Assembly: GCF_001436225.1 (NCBI RefSeq)
Contig: NZ_AYYO01000056.1
Span: forward strand, 161,340-225,339
From: Lacticaseibacillus sharpeae JCM 1186 = DSM 20505
Lineage (GTDB): Bacteria; Bacillota; Bacilli; Lactobacillales; Lactobacillaceae
Direction: 5' to 3'
Length of the DNA: 64,000 bases
Made by a program: the position numbers and the translations under genes. Under the pieces are notes generated by a model. It did no database searches. It worked only from the letters and a program-made list of their open reading frames with translations, and had not been told where the DNA came from. Position 1 is the first letter of the stretch. Each line of letters begins with the position of its first letter. Of the stretch, positions 54,699-62,361 are shown in pieces.

Positions 54699-56000
54699 TT
54701 GGTAGTAGCGGAACCATTTCAGAATTTATGGCAGAAGGCGGGCTTCACCGACCAGACGCCAATCCAGACGGCGGTGGCGGAACCACTGACACAAGACGAG
54801 AACATTATCGGTCTTGCCCCAACCGGCTCCGGGAAGACCCTGGCGTTTGGCCTGCCGCTGCTCACCAAAGTTGTCCCCGACGACGGCTTGCAGGTATTGA
54901 TTCTGGCGCCGGCCCAGGAACTGGTCATCCAGACGCGCGACGTTCTGCAGCCCTACGCGGAGGCAATCGGCGTGCGTGTGCTGGCCATCACCGGGAACAC
55001 CAACGTGGCGCGGCAGAAGGAACAGCTCAAGAAGCACCCCGAGGTCATCGTGGCCACAGCCGGCCGTCTGCTCGAACTGATTGGGGCGGGCAAAGTCCGC
55101 CTGGCCCGCCTGCAGACCATGGTCGTGGACGAAGCGGACGAACTGCTGCGCCAGCCTGGTCTGGATCAGGTGCGCGAAATTGCCCAGGACGCGCCGGCGG
55201 ACGTGCAAATGGCATACTTCTCTGCCACCAGCAGTCCCATTCTGCGCGAACTGCCAAAGTGGTTCGGCAGCGACGCCCGCGTGATTGACGTGCGGCCAAT
55301 CGACAAGACCCAGGGCCCTGTGCAGCACTACTTCCTGCAGGGCGGCCGTGAGCATCAGGTTGAATGGCTCGGCCGGCTGGCCCGCCAGCCGCATTTTGCC
55401 GCGCTCGTCTTCTTCAACAAGAACTCCAGCTTGAGCAAGGCCGCCGGAATTCTGCGCCACCAGCGCGTTAGTTACGCCGTGCTCGACCGTAACGACCGTT
55501 CGATTGCGCGCAAAAATGCCCTCGCGCTGTTCCGCAAGGGTAAGGTGCAACTGCTGCTGGTAACGGACCTCGCTGGGCGGGGCCTTGACATTCCAAAGCT
55601 CCCGGCGGTCATCAACTTCGAAGTGCCCCGCACCGCCACGACCTACATTCACCGTGCCGGCCGGACGGGACGCATGGGTCAGCCGGGGATGGTCATCACG
55701 ATGGGGGACGACCACGATTTGCGCGACCTGCGCAAACTTGCGGCGGACTATGATATTCAGCGCGCGTACGTGGTGGACGGCGGCATTAGCACCGAGAAGC
55801 CCGAAGTCGACGCCGACCAGCTGCGCAAGGTGGCCCGCGCAAAGTCACTGAAGGGCCAAAACGCTGCGGCGGCAAACGGCAAACGCAGCGCAACCGGGCA
55901 GGGTAAGGCCAGCGACGAGCCAGCCCGCAAGCCGCACAAGAAGAACCGGGCACGCGACAAGAAGAGCAAGGGTAAACCAAAGAAGAAGCAGCAAAACTAA
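54699..56000 (+). CDS. DEAD-box RNA helicase
   Basis: A 433-residue ATP-dependent RNA helicase. Motifs are seen in order: Q-like opening FTDQTPIQTAVAEPL, Walker A APTGSGKTLAFG, motif Ib TAGRLLEL, DEAD in VVDEADELL, SAT in YFSATSSPI, LVTDLAGRGLD and HRAGRTGRMG. The last 60 residues are a lysine- and alanine-rich basic tail (KPHKKNRARDKKSKGKPKKK) suited to RNA binding. TTG 54699 is chosen by GAGGAG (54686-54691). It is likely a cold-shock or ribosome-assembly type helicase. Confidence 0.94.
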   Translation: MVVAEPFQNLWQKAGFTDQTPIQTAVAEPLTQDENIIGLAPTGSGKTLAFGLPLLTKVVPDDGLQVLILAPAQELVIQTRDVLQPYAEAIGVRVLAITGNTNVARQKEQLKKHPEVIVATAGRLLELIGAGKVRLARLQTMVVDEADELLRQPGLDQVREIAQDAPADVQMAYFSATSSPILRELPKWFGSDARVIDVRPIDKTQGPVQHYFLQGGREHQVEWLGRLARQPHFAALVFFNKNSSLSKAAGILRHQRVSYAVLDRNDRSIARKNALALFRKGKVQLLLVTDLAGRGLDIPKLPAVINFEVPRTATTYIHRAGRTGRMGQPGMVITMGDDHDLRDLRKLAADYDIQRAYVVDGGISTEKPEVDADQLRKVARAKSLKGQNAAAANGKRSATGQGKASDEPARKPHKKNRARDKKSKGKPKKKQQN

Positions 56001-56051
56001 GCGCAATGGGTGGTGTAATTTGCCACCCAATACATAGATGAGGATAGGACA

Positions 56052-56381
56052 ATGGGAATTCCAGAAGATAATCCAGCAAGCGTCATGGACATCATCACCG
56101 CCACGGCCACCGCGCGCGACGCCGCACTGACGGCCATCGCCGCGGCCGAAGAGGGTGACTTCGCCGAGGCCACCAAGTGGGTGACCCGCGCAACTAACGC
56201 CACGGCGGCGGCGCAAAAGGCGCACAACCACATCCTGAGTCTGGAAGCCCAGGGCAACGGGCCCGACTTCTCGGTGCTGCTCGTGCACGCCGAGACGCAC
56301 CTGACCGACGCCACGGCGATGACGGAGATGGCCCGGCACTTCATCAAGCTGTACCGGCGGCTGGATGGGGCAGATAAGTAG
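56052..56381 (+). CDS. PTS lactose/cellobiose-type EIIA
   Basis: A 109-residue helical bundle of the PTS_IIA lac/chb family. The phosphorylated His lies in LLVHAETHLTDA (pattern H-A-x-x-H). It accepts phosphate from HPr and passes it to EIIB. The gene starts 51 bases after the helicase stop. No EIIC is adjacent in the window, so it is an orphan unit with the EIIB next to it. Confidence 0.85.
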   Translation: MGIPEDNPASVMDIITATATARDAALTAIAAAEEGDFAEATKWVTRATNATAAAQKAHNHILSLEAQGNGPDFSVLLVHAETHLTDATAMTEMARHFIKLYRRLDGADK

Positions 56382-56405
56382 CTGGCTGCGAAAGAAGGAA
56401 TGGCG

Positions 56406-56738
56406 ATGGCCGAGAAAACCATCATGCTCGTGTGTGCCGGGGGGATGTCGTCCAGCTTGCTCGTGAAGCACATGCAAGATGCCGCGGCGGATGCACATTT
56501 GCACTACCGCATTTTCGCCACGGGCGTGCAGTCCGCGCCGGACAAGTACGCCAAGTTTCACCCGGCTGTCGTGCTGGTGGGGCCACAAGTGCGGTTCGTA
56601 ATTGACCGGTTCCGGGTCGCGATGCCCGACGTGCCGGTACAGATGATCAACATGCACAGCTATGGCGTCATGGACGGGCCAGTTGTGCTGCGGACGGCCC
56701 GGGAGCTCATGGGCGATTTGCCTGCAGCTGAAAATTAA
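56406..56738 (+). CDS. PTS lactose/cellobiose-type EIIB
   Basis: A 110-residue EIIB with the phosphocysteine loop LVCAGGMSSSLLVKHM near residue 10. ATG 56406 follows GAAGGAA; ATG 56400 is alternative. It follows the EIIA gene by 24 bases, but no permease (EIIC) is present, so the pair may serve a distant permease or a regulatory purpose. Confidence 0.87.
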   Translation: MAEKTIMLVCAGGMSSSLLVKHMQDAAADAHLHYRIFATGVQSAPDKYAKFHPAVVLVGPQVRFVIDRFRVAMPDVPVQMINMHSYGVMDGPVVLRTARELMGDLPAAEN

Positions 56739-56745
56739 AGGTTGG

Positions 56746-56801
56746 GGCCACGAAAAAACACCACCATCAAAAGATGGCGGTGTTGACTACGTGGCCTTTT
56801 T
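56746..56801. terminator. Bidirectional terminator with nested hairpin
   Basis: On the plus strand GGCCACG (56746-56752) pairs with CGTGGCC (56790-56796) followed by TTTTT. The inner ACACC-ACCATC/GATGG-CGGTGT hairpin is followed on the minus strand by TTTTTTCG, so it also ends a minus-strand transcript. Confidence 0.8.
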
Positions 56802-57140
56802 ACGTGGGCCGACACGAGTGTTTGTAGGCAACTGAGCCCGTATAATCATCTGCAAATATATTCTACTGCAACTTTTCTTTGATAACAAGTTATGTACGGG
56901 AGGGTGCAGCCTCCCTGCAGATGATTTTTAGGCCAGTTGCCTATTGGTTCTTGTGGTGGTTGTCCACAAAGAACTTAACCAGCACTGCTAATGCAGTAGT
57001 CAGTTGGGTGACTGCTGGTGCATAGGCAATACGACATCAATTGTTGTCTTGATGCGTCTGCCTCCCTTCTGCATCGCCGTCAGAACAGCACTCTGCACCG
57101 CGTTGCTCCTACGCATTGACACAAAATTGCGGGCACACTT
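56752..57140 (-). ncRNA. Candidate minus-strand structured RNA, possible type I toxin mRNA
   Basis: A minus-strand promoter TTGCAG (complement of 57171-57176) and TATTCT (57147-57152), spacer 18, would start RNA near 57140, and the terminator at 56752-56785 would end it after about 390 bases. Within it GGGAGG is held in the loop of GATGC/GCATC (near 57075/57051), and a 30-codon frame ending TQLTTALAVLVKFFVDNHH-K-N-Q is hydrophobic then basic, like holin-like type I toxins. That frame lacks an ATG in place; one base out, an ATG (57037-57035) would fit, so it may be frameshifted. Confidence 0.45.
56852..56929 (+). ncRNA. Candidate antisense RNA opposite the structured minus-strand RNA
   Basis: A plus-strand TATAAT (56841-56846) and, 70 bases on, a terminator-like unit: GGGAGG (56898-56903) pairs with CCTCCC (56910-56915), then TGCAGATGATTTTT. 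In addition AATCATCTGCA (56844-56854) is the reverse complement of TGCAGATGATT. It would overlap the 3' part of the minus-strand RNA, the layout of type I toxin-antitoxin systems. The -35 is weak and no experimental support is available. Confidence 0.35.
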
Positions 57141-57454
57141 GTCCGCAGAATAAGTGTAGCATCTAGCCGTCTGCAATTTGCCAGTTATGTTTGGGCGTAA
57201 ACTAAAACGCCGCTATTGCAGCACTTGATTTTTTGCGGAACACATAAAGTTCCACAGTACCATTTAATAACGTGAATCATCGTATTTTTCCTGACCCAAA
57301 TCCCCATTTCCTGCAATTACGCCCGCCAGCTGCGGCTACATTTTCCATTAACCCCACATTAAAATTAAATGGCCGGCGTCACGCCAAAAGACGTATAATT
57401 AACAATACAGAATACATAGGGCGCGGCAGTCTGGCGCGCAGATAGGAGCGAAAC
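57141..57454. other. Intergenic region before the M24 peptidase gene
   Basis: About 310 bases containing the minus-strand promoter near 57147-57176 and otherwise AT-rich sequence with no gene seen. The ribosome site of the peptidase gene lies at 57444-57449. Confidence 0.4.
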
Positions 57455-58522
57455 ATGTCGAAGTTTAAAGAGTTGCGGGCAGCGATGGCGGCCAAGGGCG
57501 TGGACGCGGTCATTATCACTGATCCCGTGAACGTGTCGTACGTGAGTGAATTCAGTGGGGACGAGAGCGGCCTCGTGGTGACGCAGACTCAAGCGGCGCT
57601 GGTGACCGACTCCCGGTTCGTTGAGGCGGCTAAGGGTGAGGTGCACGACGCAGACATCGTGCTGCACACCAAGGGCCTCGTGCCGTACATGGGCCAGATG
57701 GTCGATGACTGGGGCGCTAAGACCGTGGGCTTTGAGTCCGCGTACATGACGTTTGAAAACTACGATGCGCTGCGCAAGAACACCAAGGCAGAGCTGGTGC
57801 CAACCTGGCACATGGTTGAACAGATTCGCGAGATCAAGTCGGCAGATGAGATTGCGTTGATTCAAAAGGCGGTCGACATCGCCCAGGCCGGCTACGAGCA
57901 CGTGATTGCCACGATTAAGCCGGGGATGACCGAGCAGCAGGTGGCCACTGACCTCGACTTCTTCATGCGCGGCCAGGGCGCATCCGCGGTGTCCTTCGAG
58001 ACCATCGTGGCGTCCGGCTACCGTTCCGCTTTGCCCCACGGATTCGCCGTGGACAAGGTCATTGAAGCCGGCGACGTGATTACGCTCGACTGGGGCGCGC
58101 TGTACAAGGGTTACATGTCCGACCTCACCCGGACGTTCGCGGTCGGCACCCCCGACCCGAAGATGGATGAAGTCTACAAGATTGTGTTCCAGGCTAACCA
58201 GGAGATGGCGGACGTCATGAATCCCGGGACCCTGGGGAAGACCATGCAGGCGGCGGCCCACCGTGCAATCGACGCGGCCGGCTACAAGGAATACTTCGGC
58301 CACGGTGCCGGTCACGGGATTGGCCGTGACATCCACGAAGGCCCTGGTGCGTGGGGGCAGTTCATGGAGACGCCGATTCTGCCCGGCAACGTGCTGACCG
58401 ACGAACCCGGCATTTACCTGCCTGGCATTGGCGGGGTCCGGATTGAAGACGACATCCTGATTACCGCGGATGGGCACCAGCGCATGTCACAGGTGGCACC
58501 GGCGGAACTGCTGCATATATAA
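57455..58522 (+). CDS. pepQ: Xaa-Pro dipeptidase/aminopeptidase (M24 family)
   Basis: A 355-residue cytoplasmic metallopeptidase that cleaves proline-containing peptides, part of peptide use in lactic acid bacteria. An N-terminal creatinase-like domain (residues 1-130) precedes the pita-bread domain with metal ligands in TLDWGALYKGYMSDLTRTF (two Asp), GHGIGRDIHE (His), TDEPGIYLPG (Glu) and VRIEDDI (Glu). ATG 57455 follows AGGAGCG. Terminator follows. Confidence 0.95.
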   Translation: MSKFKELRAAMAAKGVDAVIITDPVNVSYVSEFSGDESGLVVTQTQAALVTDSRFVEAAKGEVHDADIVLHTKGLVPYMGQMVDDWGAKTVGFESAYMTFENYDALRKNTKAELVPTWHMVEQIREIKSADEIALIQKAVDIAQAGYEHVIATIKPGMTEQQVATDLDFFMRGQGASAVSFETIVASGYRSALPHGFAVDKVIEAGDVITLDWGALYKGYMSDLTRTFAVGTPDPKMDEVYKIVFQANQEMADVMNPGTLGKTMQAAAHRAIDAAGYKEYFGHGAGHGIGRDIHEGPGAWGQFMETPILPGNVLTDEPGIYLPGIGGVRIEDDILITADGHQRMSQVAPAELLHI

Positions 58523-58540
58523 AAAATTAGGTTTTAATGT

Positions 58541-58574
58541 AATCACTGGTGGTAAAATTCATCAGTGGTTTTTT
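58541..58574 (+). terminator. Terminator after pepQ
   Basis: AATCACTG (58541-58548) pairs with CAGTGGTT (58563-58570) and is followed by T. The CACTGGTG core resembles the terminators at 59615-59655 and 61962-61993. Confidence 0.8.
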
Positions 58575-58709
58575 ATAATCAGATATTTACTAGCACGGCG
58601 TCTGGCTGGTGTTATGCAATTGTTAGCACTTTTACCATATTAATTCGTTTATAATGCTGCTTTGACAGGGATAACTGATAATATTTAATTACCGAACATC
58701 AACGGCAAA

Positions 58710-58761
58710 TTAGCAAAACACGTTATTATTTCTTTGAGTTTTGCTAATCATGGTATATAAT
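58710..58761 (+). promoter_or_regulatory. Promoter and operator-like repeat of the first GNAT cassette
   Basis: TTGAGT (58734-58739) and TATAAT (58756-58761) with a 16-base spacer. TTAGCAAAAC (58710-58719) and GTTTTGCTAA (58738-58747) are a perfect 10-base inverted repeat whose right arm covers the -35 region, a suitable site for autorepression by the toxin-antitoxin complex. Confidence 0.6.
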
Positions 58762-58787
58762 TACCGTAGAGAAAGGAAGTGATTTCT

Positions 58788-58946
58788 GTGAAAGGTTATA
58801 CGAATCCTTACGTTACACAGGAGGAATTCGACCAGATGATTAAGATGGTTGAGCAACCGATTACTCCCGAACGTCAAAAACAGCTAGATGACGCATGGAA
58901 GCTTTTAAATGCACATCCTGAAATAGAAATCATTGTGACCGATTAA
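58788..58946 (+). CDS. Small antitoxin-like protein, first GNAT cassette
   Basis: A 52-residue acidic protein with GTG start behind AAAGGAAG (58772-58779). It has NPYVTQEEFDQMIKM near the N-terminus and ends HPEIEIIVTD. It aligns without gaps to the 55-residue protein at 62,189 (18 identical of 47 positions counted by eye). It ends 12 bases before a GNAT gene. The pairing suggests an antitoxin; the sequence is shorter than the DUF1778 antitoxins usually found with GNAT toxins, and I do not recognise a family. Confidence 0.7.
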   Translation: MKGYTNPYVTQEEFDQMIKMVEQPITPERQKQLDDAWKLLNAHPEIEIIVTD

Positions 58947-58958
58947 CGGATTAACAAT

Positions 58959-59537
58959 ATGTCAGTACGCGACATACCCTTAGCCGCGCTAAAAGATCAA
59001 AGGACAATTGATCAATTTTCGTGTATTCCACTGGTTACATCAAAATATCCTAGTGCTGTGTTGTATGATTACCAGCTGATAGATGATTTTTTACACAAGT
59101 CGGCAATTAAGTATGATGCAGACAACCTGATGCGAACGCGCCTGATAGTCAACGATGATGGTGAGATACTGGCGTTCTACTCGTTGTGTGCTGGAACAAG
59201 GCGTGTTTTCAAGCAGTTTCGGCATGTATATTCAGTGCCTACAATTGGTAGAAATACAGCATTGCCCACAATTGAGCTGGTGTGGTTTGGCGTTGCGGCA
59301 AAATTTCAAAATCAAGGAATTGGTTCTGAAGTATTAAAGGTGATTCTAAGGCGGGTACTCAAAACGTGTCACAATATTGGTGCCTGTTTGTTTGTGGTTG
59401 ACTCGCTTTATGTCGCTCGAAACTTTTATTTAAATCGTGGGTTCGTCGATATTGGCCAACCGCATAAACAAAGAGAAGATATTTATCTGGGAATTAGTAT
59501 GACTGAGATAGCTTCTATGATCTCTAAGGTTGGTTAG
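58959..59537 (+). CDS. TacT-like GNAT acetyltransferase, candidate toxin 1
   Basis: A 192-residue GNAT protein. The pattern AFYSLCAGTRRVFKQF, then ELVWFGVAAKFQNQGIG (acetyl-CoA loop Q-x-x-G-x-G), then GACLFVVDSL and ARNFYLNRGFVDIG (conserved Tyr) follows the acetyl-tRNA toxins TacT/AtaT. Those enzymes acetylate the amino group of aminoacyl-tRNA and stop translation. It lies 12 bases after the small protein gene, in AT-rich DNA. Enzyme target is an inference. Confidence 0.8.
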   Translation: MSVRDIPLAALKDQRTIDQFSCIPLVTSKYPSAVLYDYQLIDDFLHKSAIKYDADNLMRTRLIVNDDGEILAFYSLCAGTRRVFKQFRHVYSVPTIGRNTALPTIELVWFGVAAKFQNQGIGSEVLKVILRRVLKTCHNIGACLFVVDSLYVARNFYLNRGFVDIGQPHKQREDIYLGISMTEIASMISKVG

Positions 59538-59614
59538 ACCAGGATAGTTAGTTTTAAAAATATTAATGAGTTCCGCTGAGCTCGTTAAAAATAAATGTTT
59601 GACTTAAAATATCA

Positions 59615-59655
59615 AAATAGCACTGGTGCTGATAGGATTGCACCAGTGCTATTTT
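59615..59655. terminator. Bidirectional terminator between GNAT cassette 1 and the convergent hypothetical gene
   Basis: AATAGCACTGGTGC pairs with GCACCAGTGCTATT, 14 perfect pairs, with A and T runs outside. Confidence 0.88.
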
Positions 59656-59662
59656 GCTGTAC

Positions 59663-60145
59663 TTATTCCTGTCCCGCCAGCCATTCTTCATAGGCCGCGA
59701 GCATGTCCGGGTCAATCATCCGGCCGGAAATGCGGTAGAACTTCTCGTTGGTCTTCATAATCCAGCCAATCAGGGCGTCTTTGGTGTCAGGTACGGGCTT
59801 GTGGTCGGCCTTGCGCACCAGCGCGATGTCCGTGGGGTCGGTCAGCTGGAAGTCCTTGTGGTGCTCGCCGGGGCGGCCCTTCATGTAGGTCTGCGGGGTG
59901 GCCGTGAACTTCAGCAGCTCGCCGCTCTTCAGCTGGCCGAGTGCCTGGAAGTCCGCGCTGTAGTTGAACCACAGGTGGTCGGTGATCATCCGGCCGTTGC
60001 CGTCCTTGACGTTCGTGACCAGCAGCGTGGGTTCGAAGCGCTCGATGTCGTCTGCATCGCGGTCAACGCGGTAACCGGTGCGGTTGAAGAAGGCGGAGAA
60101 GGTCTGGGGCGTGGTGGTATCGAGATTCATGATGTTGCGGCGCAT
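59663..60145 (-). CDS. Hypothetical protein, 160 residues
   Basis: A soluble protein with no recognised family. Segments such as RFEPTLLVTNVKDGNGRMITDHLWFNYSADF and LKFTATPQTYMKGRP suggest an OB- or beta-barrel-like domain followed by helices (ALIGWIMKTNEKFYRIS). ATG 60145 is chosen by AAAGGA upstream on the minus strand. It lies between the two GNAT cassettes, convergent with the first. Confidence 0.65.
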   Translation of the reverse strand: MRRNIMNLDTTTPQTFSAFFNRTGYRVDRDADDIERFEPTLLVTNVKDGNGRMITDHLWFNYSADFQALGQLKSGELLKFTATPQTYMKGRPGEHHKDFQLTDPTDIALVRKADHKPVPDTKDALIGWIMKTNEKFYRISGRMIDPDMLAAYEEWLAGQE

Positions 60146-60363
60146 GGTGGGGTCCTTTCGTGGGGCAAAATTGATACTTCTATTGTACAACGCGCGCGGC
60201 CAATCTTTAAGGGTGTAGCATGTTGTTGCAAAAACTGGGCGAAATGGTCAAGCAAACTGTTCGACGGTCCATATCTGTGGCGGACAAATCCGGATAACTG
60301 ATTGAGCACGCGGCCACAGACACGCTATAATTAAACAAATGGATGCAGAAAGGAAGTGCCGGC

Positions 60364-61947
60364 ATGGACAACACATTAACCGCCTTCATCGACAAGTGGT
60401 ACCGCGAATTCACTGATACTGAGGAGCACGACTTCGGTAAGGAGTTCGGCCGCGATGCCATCGATGCGGGGCTGAACCTGGATGGCCTGGCGAAAATGCA
60501 GGCGAACGGAAAACTGACCGCGGCGCAAACGACAGACCTGAATAGCCTGGCCCAGAGCCTGGCGCCCATCACGGACGCGTCGCTGCTGGCGGACGCGACG
60601 TTTGGTTACTGGCACCAGCTGACGGCCACGGACGGCCAGGATGTGGGGACGCCAAATCTGCGCGCCCAGTTCATCCTACTGTTCATGCGGCTGCGCGAAC
60701 TGGCCCACGACCTGCCACACCAGGCCCACGAGCAGGCAAGTATCACCGCCACGCGTGGGGGGATGCTGAAACCAGAAAACGGCGACACCATGGAAACGAC
60801 GCTGACGTTGAGTAGCACCGGCCTGGTAACACTGTCCGCGCAGGCATATCCGGATGAAGATGCCGAGCAGCTGCGGGCAACCCTGATTGACGAGCAGCAC
60901 GCACGGGTGTACCTGGCCCTGGTGCGGGACATTCAGTCGGTGCCGCTACCCATGGCGCCCGACGCCGATTTTGTCACCATCGACCACAGCGATGAAACAG
61001 GCATTAAGCTCACCACATCGATGCCAGCGGAGGATGCCAGTGAGGTGGAGACCAAGCTGAACCGCTTCCTGGCGCAGGCAACCGGCTGGGACGACCTCGA
61101 CATTTTCGCTGTCGTGCCGTACGCGCAGAACACGGCGCGCCACCTGGCCGATATGTTCGGCGACCTGCTGAAGAAGCAGTTCGGCTTCGACGGTGAGGCG
61201 CCGGAGCTGACCAAGCAGTTCGCCGACGACATGCCGGACGGGGATGCGGCGGCGGATGATGACCCGGACGCACCAGATGACCTCCACCTGACGCGCTTTA
61301 AACTGTCGCTGGATGAGTCCAAGGATGAGCTGCAGGAAATGATTGAGCTCAACCAAGAGACGGCGACGATGGAGTACGGGCAAAAAGACGGCGATATCGA
61401 GAACGTCAGCCGGCTGCACAACGAGCTGCTCATAACCGACTTGCTGGAGCAGCTCAGCGAGTTTGACTACACCGTCAACATGGACGATGTGGAGTGGTGG
61501 AACAAGCACGTCGGCCAGGCGGGAATTCCGCCGGCGCAGTACCTGCTGGAGATGGAGTTTGCAGACGGCACCGTGCGCCAAATCGGCGGCACCTACCTGC
61601 GGCCGAGTCTGCCCGCTAAGTGGCCGAACATCCTCTACATCCTGTACAACGCCATCAGCCAGAGTGCCATCGGCGAGGCGTTCAACCCGAGCCGGTTCGC
61701 GTATGGCCAGCGGCAAAACGAGCGCATCTACGTTCAGGTGCAGTTCAAGGACAGCGACCGCAAGTACGACTACATCGCCGATCAGGACCTCTACGATGAG
61801 GGCGACCACGTGATTGTGCCGGTGGGCGCGGACAACACCGCCACCCCGGCCACCGTGGTCGGCGTCGGGTATTACACCGAGGACGACGAGCCGTACCCGC
61901 ACGCCAAGGCGAAGCACGTGCTGGGACGGGTGAAGGAAGAGCAGTAG
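60364..61947 (+). CDS. Large hypothetical protein, 527 residues
   Basis: No family is recognised with confidence. The first 250 residues are helical and acidic, the middle (around 290-330) is very Asp-rich (PDGDAAADDDPDAPDD), and the C-terminus (KYDYIADQDLYDEGDHVIVPVG, then ATVVGVGYYTEDDEPYPHA) looks like a small beta-barrel nucleic-acid- or protein-binding module. ATG 60364 is chosen because AAAGGAAG lies upstream. GC content matches the core genome, so it is not part of the AT-rich GNAT cassettes on each side. Confidence 0.7.
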   Translation: MDNTLTAFIDKWYREFTDTEEHDFGKEFGRDAIDAGLNLDGLAKMQANGKLTAAQTTDLNSLAQSLAPITDASLLADATFGYWHQLTATDGQDVGTPNLRAQFILLFMRLRELAHDLPHQAHEQASITATRGGMLKPENGDTMETTLTLSSTGLVTLSAQAYPDEDAEQLRATLIDEQHARVYLALVRDIQSVPLPMAPDADFVTIDHSDETGIKLTTSMPAEDASEVETKLNRFLAQATGWDDLDIFAVVPYAQNTARHLADMFGDLLKKQFGFDGEAPELTKQFADDMPDGDAAADDDPDAPDDLHLTRFKLSLDESKDELQEMIELNQETATMEYGQKDGDIENVSRLHNELLITDLLEQLSEFDYTVNMDDVEWWNKHVGQAGIPPAQYLLEMEFADGTVRQIGGTYLRPSLPAKWPNILYILYNAISQSAIGEAFNPSRFAYGQRQNERIYVQVQFKDSDRKYDYIADQDLYDEGDHVIVPVGADNTATPATVVGVGYYTEDDEPYPHAKAKHVLGRVKEEQ

Positions 61948-61961
61948 AAGCGTTATTTTAG

Positions 61962-61993
61962 AGCACTGGTGGAAACAGGCATCGGTGCTTTTT
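61962..61993 (+). terminator. Terminator after the large hypothetical gene
   Basis: AGCACTGGTG (61962-61971) pairs with CATCGGTGCT (61980-61989) using wobble pairs, followed by seven T. Confidence 0.8.
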
Positions 61994-62188
61994 TTATTTA
62001 AAAATTTATATTGTTTGCGATGATCGCTGAAGAAATGGTCTCTGAGATGCAATTGGTTAATATTGTTTATTTAATAACGTGTAGTGCGTTCTAAAATCGA
62101 TAAGCATCGAAGAAAAATGTGCTATTAAAAAACATAAACGTGTGCTACTGTAGGAGTGCGGAAAGCAATTCTTTTAGGGGATGATTAT

Positions 62189-62356
62189 ATGTCAATGGGT
62201 CAACTGAACCCGTATGTAACACAGAAGGCATACGACAAGATGCTGCGAATGATTTACGAAAAAACCACAGCTGCCCGGAAAAAGCAGTTAAAACAAATTG
62301 CACGTGACATGAATGAAAGATCAGATATAAAAATCATCGATAAGCGGCGAGGATAG
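62189..62356 (+). CDS. Small antitoxin-like protein, second GNAT cassette
   Basis: A 55-residue basic protein, MSMGQLNPYVTQKAYDKMLRM at the start and DIKIIDKRRG at the end. ATG 62189 follows AGGGG (62176-62180) by eight bases. It is homologous to the 52-residue protein at 58,788 (shared NPYVTQ, D-x-M-[IL]-[KR]-M, R-x-KQL, N, I-x-I-I), although that one is acidic. The GNAT gene starts five bases after its stop. Candidate antitoxin. Confidence 0.72.
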   Translation: MSMGQLNPYVTQKAYDKMLRMIYEKTTAARKKQLKQIARDMNERSDIKIIDKRRG

Positions 62357-62361
62357 CGTTA

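Noticed and set aside
58541..61993. Insertion sequence ends flanking the GNAT cassettes
   Set aside because: No transposase gene or target-site duplication is seen; the hairpins are better explained as terminators.
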